A program made the translations under genes and the position numbers. Under the pieces are notes generated by a model. That model made no database searches, was not told where the DNA came from, and saw nothing but the letters and a program-made list of their open reading frames with translations. A stretch of DNA of 64,000 bases from JACCTU01 sp963809175 (GTDB lineage: Bacteria > Actinomycetota > Thermoleophilia > Gaiellales > Gaiellaceae), in contig CAWEIK010000003.1 of NCBI GenBank assembly GCA_963809175.1, positions 186,001 to 250,000 of the forward strand. Direction: 5' to 3'. The first letter of the stretch is position 1. The number at the start of each line of letters is the position of its first letter. Positions 17,098-27,658 of this stretch are shown piece after piece.

Positions 17098-18330
17098 ATG
17101 AAGAAGGCGCATCTGGAATGGCACGTGCTCTTGCTCGTGACGCTCGCGCTCGTCGCGTTCGGGCTGGTGATGGTCTACAGCGCGACCTCCGCGCCGGCCG
17201 CGCTCGGCGGCGGCGACCCCACCGGCTACCTGGCCCGCCAGGGCGTCTACGCGCTGATCGGCGTCTGCCTGCTCGCGATCGCAGCGCGCACCGACTTCCG
17301 CATCTGGCGAAAGCTGGCGCCGCCGTTCCTCGTCGTCTCGTTCGCGCTGTGCGTCGCCGTGCTCGCGCTGGGCGACCCGGTCAACGGCGCGCGCCGCTGG
17401 CTCGCCGTCGGCCCTGCCGTCTTCCAGCCGTCCGAGCTCGCGAAGCTCGCGCTCGCCGTCTGGGCGTCCGCCTACCTCGCACGCCGCCGCGCGCCGCAGA
17501 CACTCGCGGAGCTCGCGAAGCCGCTCGGTCTCGTCGCCGGCGTCTTCTGTGCGGTGATCCTGCTCGAGCCCGACCTCGGCACCGTGATCTGCATCGTGGT
17601 GATGCTCGGCGGCCTGCTGCTCGTCGCCGGAACGCCGGTGCGGCTGCTCGCCGTCACGGCAGCGATTTCTGCCGCAATCGGGATGGCCGCGATCTGGATC
17701 GAGCCGTACCGTCGCGAGCGACTGCTCAGCTTCATGAACCCCTGGGACGATGCGCAGGGCGCGGGCTTCCAGTCCGTGCAGGCGCTGATCGGCCTCGGCT
17801 CGGGCGGTCTCTTCGGCAAGGGGCTCGGCCAGGGCGTCCAGAAGATCTTCTATCTCCCGGAAGCGCACACCGACATGATCTTCGCGATCGTCGGCGAGGA
17901 GCTGGGGCTGATCGGGTCGACGCTCGTGATCGCCGCCTACGGAGCGTTCGCCTACGCCGGGCTGCAGGTCGCGCTTCGCTGCGCTGATCCCTTCGGCAAG
18001 CGACTCGCGGCCGCGCTCACGGCGCTCGTCTGCGGCCAGGCGGCCGTCAACCTCGCCGCCGTGCTGGGAATCGCCCCGCTGACCGGAATTCCTCTCCCAT
18101 TCGTCTCCGCCGGGGGCTCGAGCCTCGTGGTGATGCTCACCGGCGTCGGGGTCCTCCTTAACATCGCTTCCGGTGGAGGACGAAAGATCGCTGCAGTGCC
18201 TGATCGCGGCCGGGGGGACGGCAGGACACGTGCTGCCCGCGCTCGCAGTAGCGGAAGCGCTCCGCGCGCACGGAGTGGAGGTGACGTTCGCCGGGTCGCC
18301 GGAGCGCGTCGAGGCTCGGCTCGTCGCTGA
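17098..18330 (+). CDS. ftsW: Lipid II polymerase FtsW
   Basis: 410 residues of the SEDS family with ten predicted spans, including the catalytic-loop region PVNGARRWLAVGPAVFQPSELAKLA, the FQSVQALIGLGSGGLFGKGLGQ and AHTDMIFAIVGEELG motifs, and the C-terminal PLPFVSAGGSS. ATG 17098 has a GAGGGAG Shine-Dalgarno just upstream. The conserved part ends at GVLLNIAS. The remaining 50 or so residues, Arg/Gly-rich, are read through the first 158 bases of murG in another frame. Confidence 0.93.
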   Translation: MKKAHLEWHVLLLVTLALVAFGLVMVYSATSAPAALGGGDPTGYLARQGVYALIGVCLLAIAARTDFRIWRKLAPPFLVVSFALCVAVLALGDPVNGARRWLAVGPAVFQPSELAKLALAVWASAYLARRRAPQTLAELAKPLGLVAGVFCAVILLEPDLGTVICIVVMLGGLLLVAGTPVRLLAVTAAISAAIGMAAIWIEPYRRERLLSFMNPWDDAQGAGFQSVQALIGLGSGGLFGKGLGQGVQKIFYLPEAHTDMIFAIVGEELGLIGSTLVIAAYGAFAYAGLQVALRCADPFGKRLAAALTALVCGQAAVNLAAVLGIAPLTGIPLPFVSAGGSSLVVMLTGVGVLLNIASGGGRKIAAVPDRGRGDGRTRAARARSSGSAPRARSGGDVRRVAGARRGSARR

Positions 18331-19214
18331 GGCCGGCTATCCGTTCGACGCGTTTCAGGTCAGCGGCTTCCCGCGCCAACTCGGGACCAGGCTGATCAGC
18401 GCGGCGGCGCAGGCGGTGGCTGCGCCGTTCGCTTGCCGCGCCATCCTCGAGCGTCGCCGTCCCGACGTCGTGCTCGGCGGTGGCGGCTACGTGGCCGGGC
18501 CGATGGTGCTCGCGGCGTGGACGAAGGGGATCCCGGCGGCGGTGACCGAGGCCGACGCGCACGTGGGGCTCGCGAACCGGCTTGCCTCACCGTTCGCACG
18601 GCGAGTCTTCCTGGCGTATCCGACCGAGAAGGAGCGCGGCTTCGGGCGGCCGATCCCGTCGAGCTCGCGCGCTGTTCCGCGCTACGAGGCGCGGCGCGAG
18701 CTCGACCTGCCGCTCGTGGGGGAGGTGCTGCTCGTCGCGGGCGCGCTCGCCGGTGCCCGCTCGCTCAACGAGGCCGCGGTCGAGGCGTTCGGGCAGAGCG
18801 GCCCGGCGGTGCTGCACCTGACCGGCGAGCGCGACTTCGCCCTCGTGCACGCCCGCGTCTCTCGGGATGACTACGTGGTGCTCCCCTCGATCGAGCAGTT
18901 CGGCGTTGCGCTCGGCGCCGCCGACCTCGCGCTCGCGCGCGCCGGCGGATCAGTCTGGGAGCTCGCGGCCGCAGGGCTGCCCGCCGTGCTCGTCCCCTAC
19001 CCGCACGCGACGGCCGACCACCAGACGCGAAACGCGGAGCACTTCGAACGCGCGGGCGGCGCGGTCGTCGTGCCGGACTCGGAGCTCCCGCGCGCCATCG
19101 ACGTCGTGCGCACGCTGCTCGAGGACGAAGCGGAGCTCGCGGCCATGCGCGAGGCGATGCTCGGCGCTGCGCGTCCGGACGCCGCCGAGGAGATCGCGGA
19201 GGAGCTGGTGAAGC

Positions 19215-19237
<23 letters not shown>
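18173..19237 (+). CDS. murG: Undecaprenyl-PP-MurNAc-pentapeptide GlcNAc transferase MurG
   Basis: 354 residues, GT28 family: N-terminal glycine loop AAGGTAGHVLPALA, VVLGGGGYVAGPMVLAAW, and C-terminal donor-binding RAGGSVWELAAAGLPAVLVPYPHATADHQTRNAE. Makes lipid II. The GTG start at 18173 lies deep inside the ftsW tail; no Shine-Dalgarno is evident. The 3' end overlaps the murC start by 23 bases. Confidence 0.94.
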
Positions 19238-20393
<1,156 letters not shown>

Positions 20394-20397
<4 letters not shown>

Positions 20398-21278
20398 CGC
20401 TCGAGGAGGGCGTCCCGCTCGGGCGCTTCACCACGCTCGGCACCGGCGGCCCTGCCCGCGCGTTCGCCAGGCCGGAGAGCCTGGACGAGCTGCACGAGGC
20501 GCTCCGCTGGGCGGCGGAGCACGACGCCGGGGTGGCGACCGTCGGGCTCGGCTCGAACCTGCTCGTCGCCGACGAGGGCGTGGACGCGCTCGTCCTGAAG
20601 CTCGGCGGCGAGCTCGCAAAGGTGGAGGTCGACGGCGAGCTCGTGCGCGCGGGCGGCGGCGCGGCGAACGCGGTCGTGCTGCACCGCGCGCGCGACGCCG
20701 GTCTCGGCGGGTTCGAGTTCGCCTGCGCGATCCCGGGCACGACCGGCGGCGGCGTCTGGATGAACGCCGGCGCCTACGGAGGCGACTTCGCGCAGGTGCT
20801 CGAGCGTGCGCTCGTCGTCGACCTCGACGGCGCCCGCTGGCTCGATCCGACGGAGCTCGGACTGCGCTACCGGCACTCGGAGCTTCGCCACGGGCAGGTC
20901 GTGGCGGAGGTCGAGCTCCGGCTCGTCCCTCGTCCGGTCGAGGAGATCAAGGCGACGGTCGCCGAGCTGCAGGCACAGCGCAAGGCTGCGCAGCCGACGA
21001 ACAAGCGCACGTTCGGCAGCGTGTTCAAGAACCCCGAGCACGAGCTCTCCGCGGGACGGATGCTCGAGGCCTGCGGGCTCCGCGGGTTCCGGCTCGGCGG
21101 TGCGCAGATCTCTCCGCGCCACGCGAACTTCATCGAGAACGCAGACGGGGCCACGACGGCGGACGCGGTGGGCCTCATGGTCGAGGCGCGCCGGCGTGCG
21201 TGGCACCAGTACGGCGTCGAGCTCGAGCACGAGGTCGAGCTCCTCGGCCCCGTCGAGCTGCCGCCGCTCGAGCGGTAG
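20394..21278 (+). CDS. murB: UDP-N-acetylenolpyruvoylglucosamine reductase MurB
   Basis: 294 residues. FAD-binding signature TVGLGSNLLVADEGVDALVLKL, then ACAIPGTTGGGVWMNAGAYGG, and the C-terminal FGSVFKNPE (catalytic Ser region) and AGRMLEACGLRG, HANFIEN motifs. It reduces enolpyruvyl-UDP-GlcNAc to UDP-MurNAc using NADPH. GTG start overlaps the murC stop (GTGA). Confidence 0.96.
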
Positions 21279-21309
21279 GAGCGCCGGACCGGGCGGCGAA
21301 GTTGCCGCA

Positions 21310-22140
21310 ATGGCCCCTGAGGACCAGCGGTCGCCTGCGCGCGTGAAGGCTGCGGCGGCCGAGCTGCCGCCCCGCCACCGGATCGATCTCCGTCGGCTGC
21401 TGCCGTCCGGGTCCTCGCTGCTCATCGGCTTCGTCGTGCTCGCGCTCGGCGTCGCGGCCTACGGCGTCGCGCGCGAGACGGGGCTCTTCGCGATTCGCCA
21501 CATCGAGGTCGTCGGTGCGCCGCCCGATGTGAGCGCGCGGGTGGTCGCCGCCCTCGAGCCGCTCGAGGGGAGGAGCCTCGTCGGGTTGCGCGCAGCAGAC
21601 CTCGACCGCAAGATCGTCGGCCTGCCCGACGTGGTCGGCGTCACTCACGACCGGGCCTTCCCGCACACGCTGCGGGTGTACGTGCTCCCTGAACGCGCCC
21701 TCCTCGTCCTCAGGCGAGGCGACGAGTCGTGGCTCGTCTCGGCCCGCGCCCGCGTCGTTCGGCCGCTCGAGCGCGGAGCGCTGCCGATGCTGCCCCGGAT
21801 CTGGGTGCCCCGCGACGTGGACGTCGCCGCAGGCGACACCCTCGCCGACGGTCCCGCTCGGCGGGCCGTCCGGGTGCTCGTCCTCGCCCGCGACGGTCTG
21901 CCGGCCCGCGTCCACTCGGTCCGGCTCGAAGGACCCGAGACGACGCTCGTCCTGCGCTCGGGGATCGAGGTTCGGCTGGGCCGCGAGCACGACCTCCAGC
22001 TGAAGCTCGCGGTCGCCGCGGAGGTCCTGCCACAGCTGTCCGAAGGGGCCACGTACCTCGACGTCGCGGTGCCCGATCGTCCTGTCGCAGGTTCGGCGGA
22101 GTCTCAACCTCAACTCGAGGTCGACCCCGGTCAGGGATAG
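21310..22140 (+). CDS. ftsQ: Divisome protein FtsQ
   Basis: 276 residues: basic cytoplasmic tail, one membrane span (about 38-56, LLIGFVVLALGVAAYGVA), a POTRA domain (FAIRHIEVVGAPPDVSARVV to RKIVGLPDVVGVTHDRAFPH), and a beta domain (LRVYVLPERALLVLRRGDESWLVSARARVV). FtsQ nucleates the FtsL/FtsB-type complex at the septum. ATG 21310 follows the murB stop by 31 bases. Confidence 0.92.
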   Translation: MAPEDQRSPARVKAAAAELPPRHRIDLRRLLPSGSSLLIGFVVLALGVAAYGVARETGLFAIRHIEVVGAPPDVSARVVAALEPLEGRSLVGLRAADLDRKIVGLPDVVGVTHDRAFPHTLRVYVLPERALLVLRRGDESWLVSARARVVRPLERGALPMLPRIWVPRDVDVAAGDTLADGPARRAVRVLVLARDGLPARVHSVRLEGPETTLVLRSGIEVRLGREHDLQLKLAVAAEVLPQLSEGATYLDVAVPDRPVAGSAESQPQLEVDPGQG

Positions 22141-22146
22141 CGAACG

Positions 22147-22175
22147 TTGACACGATTGACAAGCGCACGTACCCT
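22147..22175 (+). promoter_or_regulatory. Promoter of ftsZ
   Basis: TTGACA (22147-22152), 17-base spacer, TACCCT (22170-22175), directly after the ftsQ stop. A second TTGACA (22156-22161) lies within the spacer. This is the strongest consensus-like promoter in the window and would give ftsZ its own supply of transcript. Confidence 0.65.
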
Positions 22176-22177
22176 CC

Positions 22178-22198
22178 TGTGCAGAAAGGCCCTGCACA
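22178..22198 (+). promoter_or_regulatory. Perfect inverted repeat in the ftsZ leader
   Basis: TGTGCAG (22178-22184) and CTGCACA (22192-22198) flank a 7-base spacer, beginning 3 bases after the -10 and 44 bases before the ftsZ ATG. It overlaps the likely transcription start, so it could be a repressor operator or a 5'-end hairpin that stabilises the mRNA. Confidence 0.55.
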
Positions 22199-22241
22199 AC
22201 CCCCAGGCTCCACTCCAGCTTTACGGCGAGGGACATCCAGA

Positions 22242-23306
22242 ATGAGAGACCAGACCGGTAACTATCTCGCGGTGATCAAGGTCGTCGGCGTCGGCGGCGG
22301 CGGCACGAACGCCGTCTCGCGGATGGTCGAGGCCGGGCTCTCCGGGGTCGAGTTCATCGCCGTGAACACGGACGCGCAGGCGCTCGTCATGAGCGAGGCC
22401 GACGTGAAGATCCACATCGGCTCGAAGGAGACGCGCGGTCTCGGCGCCGGGGCCGACCCGGCCGTCGGCGAGTCCGCCGCGCAGGAGAGCCGAGACGAGC
22501 TGAAGGAGGCGCTGAAGGGCGCCGACATGGTCTTCGTGACCGCGGGCGAGGGCGGCGGCACCGGCACCGGCGGCGCGCCGATCGTCGCCGAGCTCGCGAA
22601 GGAGGAGCTCGGTGCGCTCACCGTCGGCGTCGTCACCCGGCCGTTCTCGTTCGAGGGCCGCCGCCGCGCCGAACAGGCGCAGGTCGGAATCGGGAACCTC
22701 GGCGAGAAGGTCGACACGCTGATCGTGATCGAGAACGACCGGCTGCTCCAGGTGGTCGAGAAGCGAACCTCGATCGTCGACGCCTTCGTGATGGCCGACG
22801 ACATCCTGCGCCAGGGCGTTCAGGGGATCACCGACCTGATCACCGTGCCCGGCCTGGTCAACCTCGACTTCGCCGACGTGCGCACGATCATGCGCGACGC
22901 CGGCTCCGCGCTGATGGGGATCGGCGAGGCGTCGGGCGAGAGCCGTGCGGCCGAGGCGGCACGGACGGCGGTCTCGTCGCCGCTCCTCGAGGCGTCCATC
23001 GAGGGCGCGACCGGGATCCTGCTCAACGTCTCCGGCGGCACGGACATCGGGCTCTTCGAGGTGAACGAGGCGGCCGAGGTCGTCACGGGCGCCGCCGACC
23101 AGAACGCCAACGTGATCTTCGGCGCCGTGATCGACGACAAGCTGGGCGACCAGGTGCGCGTGACCGTGATCGCGACCGGGTTCGGGCCGCAGCGCAGGCG
23201 TCGCAAGCGTGAGGAGAGCCTCGTCGCGCCCGAGCCGCGCGCCCGCGAGGGCTTCGAGGTCTCCGACGACGTGCTCGAAGTGCCGTCGTTCCTGCGCGAC
23301 GACTGA
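22242..23306 (+). CDS. ftsZ: Cell division GTPase FtsZ
   Basis: 354 residues, short for an actinobacterial FtsZ. Tubulin signature GEGGGTGTGGAP (near residue 105), T7-loop NLDFADV, N-terminal VVGVGGGGTNAVSRM. After the core comes a short linker and the C-terminal peptide EVPSFLRDD that binds SepF or FtsW-type partners. FtsZ polymers form the division ring. ftsA is absent, as in actinobacteria. Last gene of the dcw cluster. Confidence 0.97.
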   Translation: MRDQTGNYLAVIKVVGVGGGGTNAVSRMVEAGLSGVEFIAVNTDAQALVMSEADVKIHIGSKETRGLGAGADPAVGESAAQESRDELKEALKGADMVFVTAGEGGGTGTGGAPIVAELAKEELGALTVGVVTRPFSFEGRRRAEQAQVGIGNLGEKVDTLIVIENDRLLQVVEKRTSIVDAFVMADDILRQGVQGITDLITVPGLVNLDFADVRTIMRDAGSALMGIGEASGESRAAEAARTAVSSPLLEASIEGATGILLNVSGGTDIGLFEVNEAAEVVTGAADQNANVIFGAVIDDKLGDQVRVTVIATGFGPQRRRRKREESLVAPEPRAREGFEVSDDVLEVPSFLRDD

Positions 23307-23364
23307 CCGCCCGGCTCACCAGGAGCGCCGCCGATTCGGGGCGGGTCGCCGAAGGGCTCTTCAC

Positions 23365-23370
23365 TAGGAT
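23365..23370 (+). promoter_or_regulatory. -10 element of the gcv operon
   Basis: TAGGAT ends 9 bases before the gcvT ATG, implying a leaderless transcript. Only 73 bases separate ftsZ and gcvT, too few for a glycine riboswitch, and none is seen. Confidence 0.45.
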
Positions 23371-23379
23371 CGAGTGCGC

Positions 23380-24441
23380 ATGCAGACGCTGCTCCGCACG
23401 CCGCTCCACGACCGGCACGCCGCCCTCGGCGCGCGGCTCGTCCCGTTCGCGGGCTGGGAGATGCCCGTCCAGTACGAGGGCGTCATCCCCGAGCACCGGG
23501 CCGTGCGGACCGACGCCGGCGTGTTCGACGTCTCGCACATGGGCGAGCTCGAAATCGAGGGACCACAGGCGAAGGAGCTCCTCCAGGGGCTGCTCTCGAA
23601 CGACCTCGACAAGATCGGTCCCGGCGAGGCGCAGTACACGCTCCTGACGAACGAGCGCGGCGGGATCATCGACGACCTGATCGTGTACGAGCTCGAGCCG
23701 ACGCGCTTCCTGCTGGTCGTCAACGCCTCGAACCGCGAGACGGCGTACGGCTGGCTGAAGGAGCGCGAGCTCCGCGGCTCCGAGGTCAGCGACCGCTCGA
23801 ACGAGTACGCGCTGCTCGCCGTCCAGGGGCCGAACGCGTTCGAGCGGCTCGGCCTTCCGTCCGGGAAGAAGGCCTTCACGTGGGAGCTGGGTGAGCTCGA
23901 CGGGGTCGAGGTGATGGTCAACCGCACCGGCTACACCGGCGAGGCGGGGTGCGAGCTGCTGGCGATGGCCGAGGACGCGGGCGAGCTCTGGGATGCCGTC
24001 CTCGCGCGCGGCGTCGTGCCGTGCGGGCTCGGTGCGCGCGACACCCTGCGGCTCGAGGTCTGCTATCCGCTGCACGGAAACGACATCACGCCGGACACCG
24101 ATCCGATCTCCGCGGGCCTCGGGTGGACGTGCGCGCTCGACAAGGACTTCACCGGCGCGGACGAGCTGCGCCGCATCAAGGCCGACGGCCCTGAGCGCAA
24201 GCTCGTCGCCTTCGTGATGGAGGAGAAGGCGATCCCGCGACAGGGGATGGCGATCTCCGAACCGCCGGGCGAGGTGACCTCCGGCTCGCACTCGCCGATG
24301 CTCGACGTCGGGATCGGGATGGGGTACGTCCCCGCCGGCGCGAGCGCGCCCGACACCGAGTTGACGATCGACGTGCGTGGGCGCCCGAGGCGCGCGCGCA
24401 TCGTCCCCAAGCCGATCTACCGACGAGAGGAGCACGCGTAG
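23380..24441 (+). CDS. gcvT: Glycine cleavage system aminomethyltransferase (T protein)
   Basis: 353 residues. Folate-binding GcvT fold with FAGWEMPVQYEG, GVFDVSHMGELEIEG, NRTGYTGEAGCEL, and ARDTLRLEVCYPLHGNDI (conserved region carrying folate contacts), then the C-terminal barrel domain. It transfers the methylene from the lipoyl H protein to tetrahydrofolate. ATG 23380 is used; GTG at 23374 is also possible. Stop overlaps gcvH by one base. Confidence 0.95.
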   Translation: MQTLLRTPLHDRHAALGARLVPFAGWEMPVQYEGVIPEHRAVRTDAGVFDVSHMGELEIEGPQAKELLQGLLSNDLDKIGPGEAQYTLLTNERGGIIDDLIVYELEPTRFLLVVNASNRETAYGWLKERELRGSEVSDRSNEYALLAVQGPNAFERLGLPSGKKAFTWELGELDGVEVMVNRTGYTGEAGCELLAMAEDAGELWDAVLARGVVPCGLGARDTLRLEVCYPLHGNDITPDTDPISAGLGWTCALDKDFTGADELRRIKADGPERKLVAFVMEEKAIPRQGMAISEPPGEVTSGSHSPMLDVGIGMGYVPAGASAPDTELTIDVRGRPRRARIVPKPIYRREEHA

Positions 24442-24836
24442 TGGCCGCCGAGGAGAGCTACCCCGACGAGTTGAAGTACCACCGCGAGCACGACTGGGCC
24501 CGCATCGACGGCGACGAGGCCGTGCTCGGGATCACGTGGTTCGCGCAGGACTCGCTCGGCGAGCTCGTGCACTTCGAGCCGCCGACCGACGGGCAACAGA
24601 TCCAGCTCGGCGCGTCGTACGGCGAGGTCGAGTCGGTGAAGGCGGTCTCCGACGTGATCGCGCCACTCTCCGGTGAGGTGCTCGAGGTCAACCGCAAGGC
24701 CGTCGACGAGCCCGAGAAGGTCAACGAGGACCCGTACGGCGAGGGGTGGCTGATCCGGATCCGGCTGAGCAAGCCCGCGGAGGCAGACGAGCTGCTCGAC
24801 GCCGGCGCCTATCGCGCGTTCTTGGCCGAGCAGTGA
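24441..24836 (+). CDS. gcvH: Glycine cleavage system H protein
   Basis: 131 residues. Lipoyl-domain protein with HDWARIDGDEAVLGIT, LGELVHFEPP and the lipoylation motif EVESVKAVSD (Lys is the attachment site), then EDPYGEGWLIRI. It shuttles the aminomethyl group between P and T proteins. GTG start; the stop overlaps the gcvPA start. Confidence 0.96.
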   Translation: MAAEESYPDELKYHREHDWARIDGDEAVLGITWFAQDSLGELVHFEPPTDGQQIQLGASYGEVESVKAVSDVIAPLSGEVLEVNRKAVDEPEKVNEDPYGEGWLIRIRLSKPAEADELLDAGAYRAFLAEQ

Positions 24837-26162
24837 CGCCGTTCGTCTCGCTGACCGAGCGCGACGAGCGAGAGATGCTCGACGCGATCGGCGTCTCGTC
24901 GGTGGACGAGCTCTTTCGCGACGTCCCCGAGGGTGTGCGCTTCCGGCGGGAGCTCGCGCTCGAGCCGGCGCTCTCGGAGCCCGAGGTCGTCGCGCACCTG
25001 GAGCAGCTCGCCGCACGGAACGTGCGCGACGAGGTCTCGTTTCTCGGCGCGGGAATCTACGACCACTACGTGCCCGCGGTCGTCGACGCGGTTCTCCAGC
25101 GCGGGGAGTTCCTCACCGCGTACACGCCGTATCAGCCGGAGCTGAGCCAGGGCGTGCTCCAGGCGATCTTCGAGTACCAGACCGCGATCTGCGAGCTCAC
25201 CGGGATGGACGTCTCGAACGCGTCGGGCTACGACGGGACGACCGTGGCCGCGGACGCGTGCTACGTCGCGAAGCACGTGACGGGGCGGTCGAAGGTCGTC
25301 GTCACCGAGGCGACGAACCCGCAGGTGCGCCAGGTCGTGAAGACGTTCGCGCCTGGTTTTGGGCTCGAGGTCGTCGAAGTGCCACACCGCGACGGGGTCA
25401 CCGATCCCGAGGAGCTCGCGGAGGCGGCACGCGACGCGGCGTGCGTGATCTTCCAGCAGCCGAACTTCTTCGGGAACCTCGAGGCCGCGCCGGAGCTCGC
25501 AGCCGCGGCGAACGAGGCCGGCGCGCTGCGCGGTGGCGCACGTGGACCCGCTCAGCCTCGGCGTGCTCGAGGCCCCGGGCCGCTACGGCTGCGCGCTGGC
25601 GATCGGCGAAGGGCAGGGGGCCGGGAACCACCAGTCCTTCGGCGGACCGCACTACGGCTTCCTCGCAGCCCGGTCGGAGTACATCCGCCGGATGCCGGGC
25701 CGAATCGTCGGCGAGACGGTCGACGCCGCGGGTGAGCGCGGCTATGTCCTCACCCTGCAGACGCGCGAGCAGCACATCCGTCGCGAGAAGGCGACGTCGA
25801 ACATCACCACCAACCAGACGCTGCTCGCGCTCGGTGGTCTCGTCTACCTCTCGTGGCTCGGCCCGCAGGGGCTTCGCGAGCTGGGGGAGACCTGCCTCGG
25901 CCTCGCCCACCATGCGAAGACACGCCTGCAAGAGGCGGGCCTCGAACCGACGTTCTCAGGACAGGCAACGTTCAAAGAGTTTGCCGTGCGCGTCGGACGG
26001 AACGCCGCCGACGTCGTGCGCGACGCGCGCGCCCAGGGCGTGCACCCGGGCTACCCGCTCGGCCGCGACTACCCGGGGCTCGACGACTCGCTGCTCGTCG
26101 CGCTGACGGAGAAGCGCACGCCGGCGGACATCGACCGTCTCGTCGAGGTGCTCACGCCGTGA
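24833..26162 (+). CDS. gcvPA: Glycine decarboxylase subunit 1 (P protein alpha), one apparent frameshift
   Basis: 443 codons plus one base. An extra G near 25532 separates ANEAGALR from VAHVDPLSLGVLEAPG; without it the protein is continuous. Recognisable blocks: FLGAGIYDHYVPAVV, AYTPYQPELSQGVLQAIFEYQT, NASGYDGTT, IFQQPNFFGNLE, GGPHYGFLA, and QHIRREKATSNITTNQ. Forms a heterodimer with GcvPB to decarboxylate glycine. GTG start overlaps gcvH (GTGA). Confidence 0.92.
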
Positions 26163-27658
26163 AGCTGATCTACGAGAAGTCGCAGTCCGGCCGGACCGCG
26201 TACACGCTTCCGCGTCACGACCTCGAAACGCCCGAGCTTCCCGAGTCCCTCCGCCGCGCGGAGCCGCCGCGCCTCCCCGAGCTCGCCGAGCCCGAGCTCA
26301 TGCGCCACTTCACCGAGCTGTCGACGCGGAACTTCGGGATCGACACCGGCTTCTACCCGCTCGGCTCGTGCACGATGAAGTACAACCCGCGCGTCAACGA
26401 GCGGCTCGCGAACCTGCCCGGCTTCCGCGACCTGCACCCGCTGCAGGAGGAGGAAGGCGCGCAGGGCGCGCTCGAGCTGATGTGGCGCCTCCAGGAGATC
26501 CTCGTCGAGGTCTCTGGCCTGCACGCCTGCTCGCTGCAGCCCGCGGCCGGAAGCCAGGGCGAGCTGACGGGCCTGCTCCTGATGCGCGCGTACTTCACGG
26601 AGCGCGGCGAGCACGAGCAGCGGCGCAAGATCGTCATCCCCGACAGCGCGCACGGCACGAACCCCGCCTCGGTGACGATGGCGGGCTACGAGGTCACGCC
26701 CGTCAAGACCGACGCGCGCGGGAACATCGACGTCGAGGACCTGCGCGGCAAGGTCGACGAGCACACGGCCGGCCTGATGATCACGAACCCCTCGACGCTC
26801 GGACTGTTCGATGAGCACGTCGAGGAGATCGCGCGGATCTTCCACTCGGTCGGCGCGCTGATGTACTACGACGGCGCAAACCTGAACGCGGTGTGCGGCA
26901 TCTCGCGGCCCGGCGACATGGGCTTCGACATCGTCCACATCAACCTGCACAAGACGTTCTCGCAGCCGCACGGCGGCGGTGGGCCGGGCGGCGGGCCGAT
27001 CGTCGTCCGCGACAAGCTCGAGCCGTTCTTGCCCGTGCCGCAGGTCGTCCGTGACGGCGACACGTTCCGACTCGACTTCGACCGACCCCAGTCGATCGGC
27101 AAGGTGCGCGGGTTCACCGGGCCGTTCGGCGTCTTCATCCGCTCGTACGCGTTCATCCGGATGTGGGGACCGCAGCTCAAGCGGATGTCGGAGATCGCCG
27201 TCCTGAACGCCAACTACATGCTGGCGCGGCTGCGGGACACGTACGACCTGCCGTTCGACCGGCTGTGCATGCACGAGTTCGTCGTCTCGGCGCGAAGCCT
27301 CAAGCGCGAGCACGGCGCGAGCGCGCTCGACGTCGCGAAGCGGTTGATGGACTACGGCTTCCATCCGCCGACGGTCTACTTCCCGCTGATCGTCCCCGAG
27401 GCGCTGATGATCGAGCCGACGGAGACCGAGCCGAAAGAGGTGCTCGACGAGTTCTGCGACGCGATGCTCGCGATCGCGCGCGAGGCCGCCGAGTCGCCCG
27501 AGCTGCTGAAGGAGGCGCCGCACGACCGGCCCGTGCGCAGGCTCGACGAGGTGCGCGCCGCGAAGCGGGCGATCGTGCGCTACGGCTTCGAGGACCACCC
27601 CGACCTCTCCGGCGAGCCGGTCGAGCCGCGCCAGCTCGAAGCGCAGAAGGGCGCATGA
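26159..27658 (+). CDS. gcvPB: Glycine decarboxylase subunit 2 (P protein beta)
   Basis: 499 residues. FYPLGSCTMKYNPRVNE near residue 65, QPAAGSQGELTGLL, DSAHGTNPASVTMAGY, and the pyridoxal-phosphate Lys in INLHKTFSQPHGGGGPGGG. Both P-protein halves as separate genes is the two-subunit form of the enzyme. GTG start overlaps gcvPA (GTGA); stop overlaps the GST-like gene (ATGA). Confidence 0.96.
   Translation: MKLIYEKSQSGRTAYTLPRHDLETPELPESLRRAEPPRLPELAEPELMRHFTELSTRNFGIDTGFYPLGSCTMKYNPRVNERLANLPGFRDLHPLQEEEGAQGALELMWRLQEILVEVSGLHACSLQPAAGSQGELTGLLLMRAYFTERGEHEQRRKIVIPDSAHGTNPASVTMAGYEVTPVKTDARGNIDVEDLRGKVDEHTAGLMITNPSTLGLFDEHVEEIARIFHSVGALMYYDGANLNAVCGISRPGDMGFDIVHINLHKTFSQPHGGGGPGGGPIVVRDKLEPFLPVPQVVRDGDTFRLDFDRPQSIGKVRGFTGPFGVFIRSYAFIRMWGPQLKRMSEIAVLNANYMLARLRDTYDLPFDRLCMHEFVVSARSLKREHGASALDVAKRLMDYGFHPPTVYFPLIVPEALMIEPTETEPKEVLDEFCDAMLAIAREAAESPELLKEAPHDRPVRRLDEVRAAKRAIVRYGFEDHPDLSGEPVEPRQLEAQKGA

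Noticed and set aside
23307..23379. Glycine riboswitch before gcvT
   Set aside because: The gap is 73 bases and lacks the aptamer's conserved stems.
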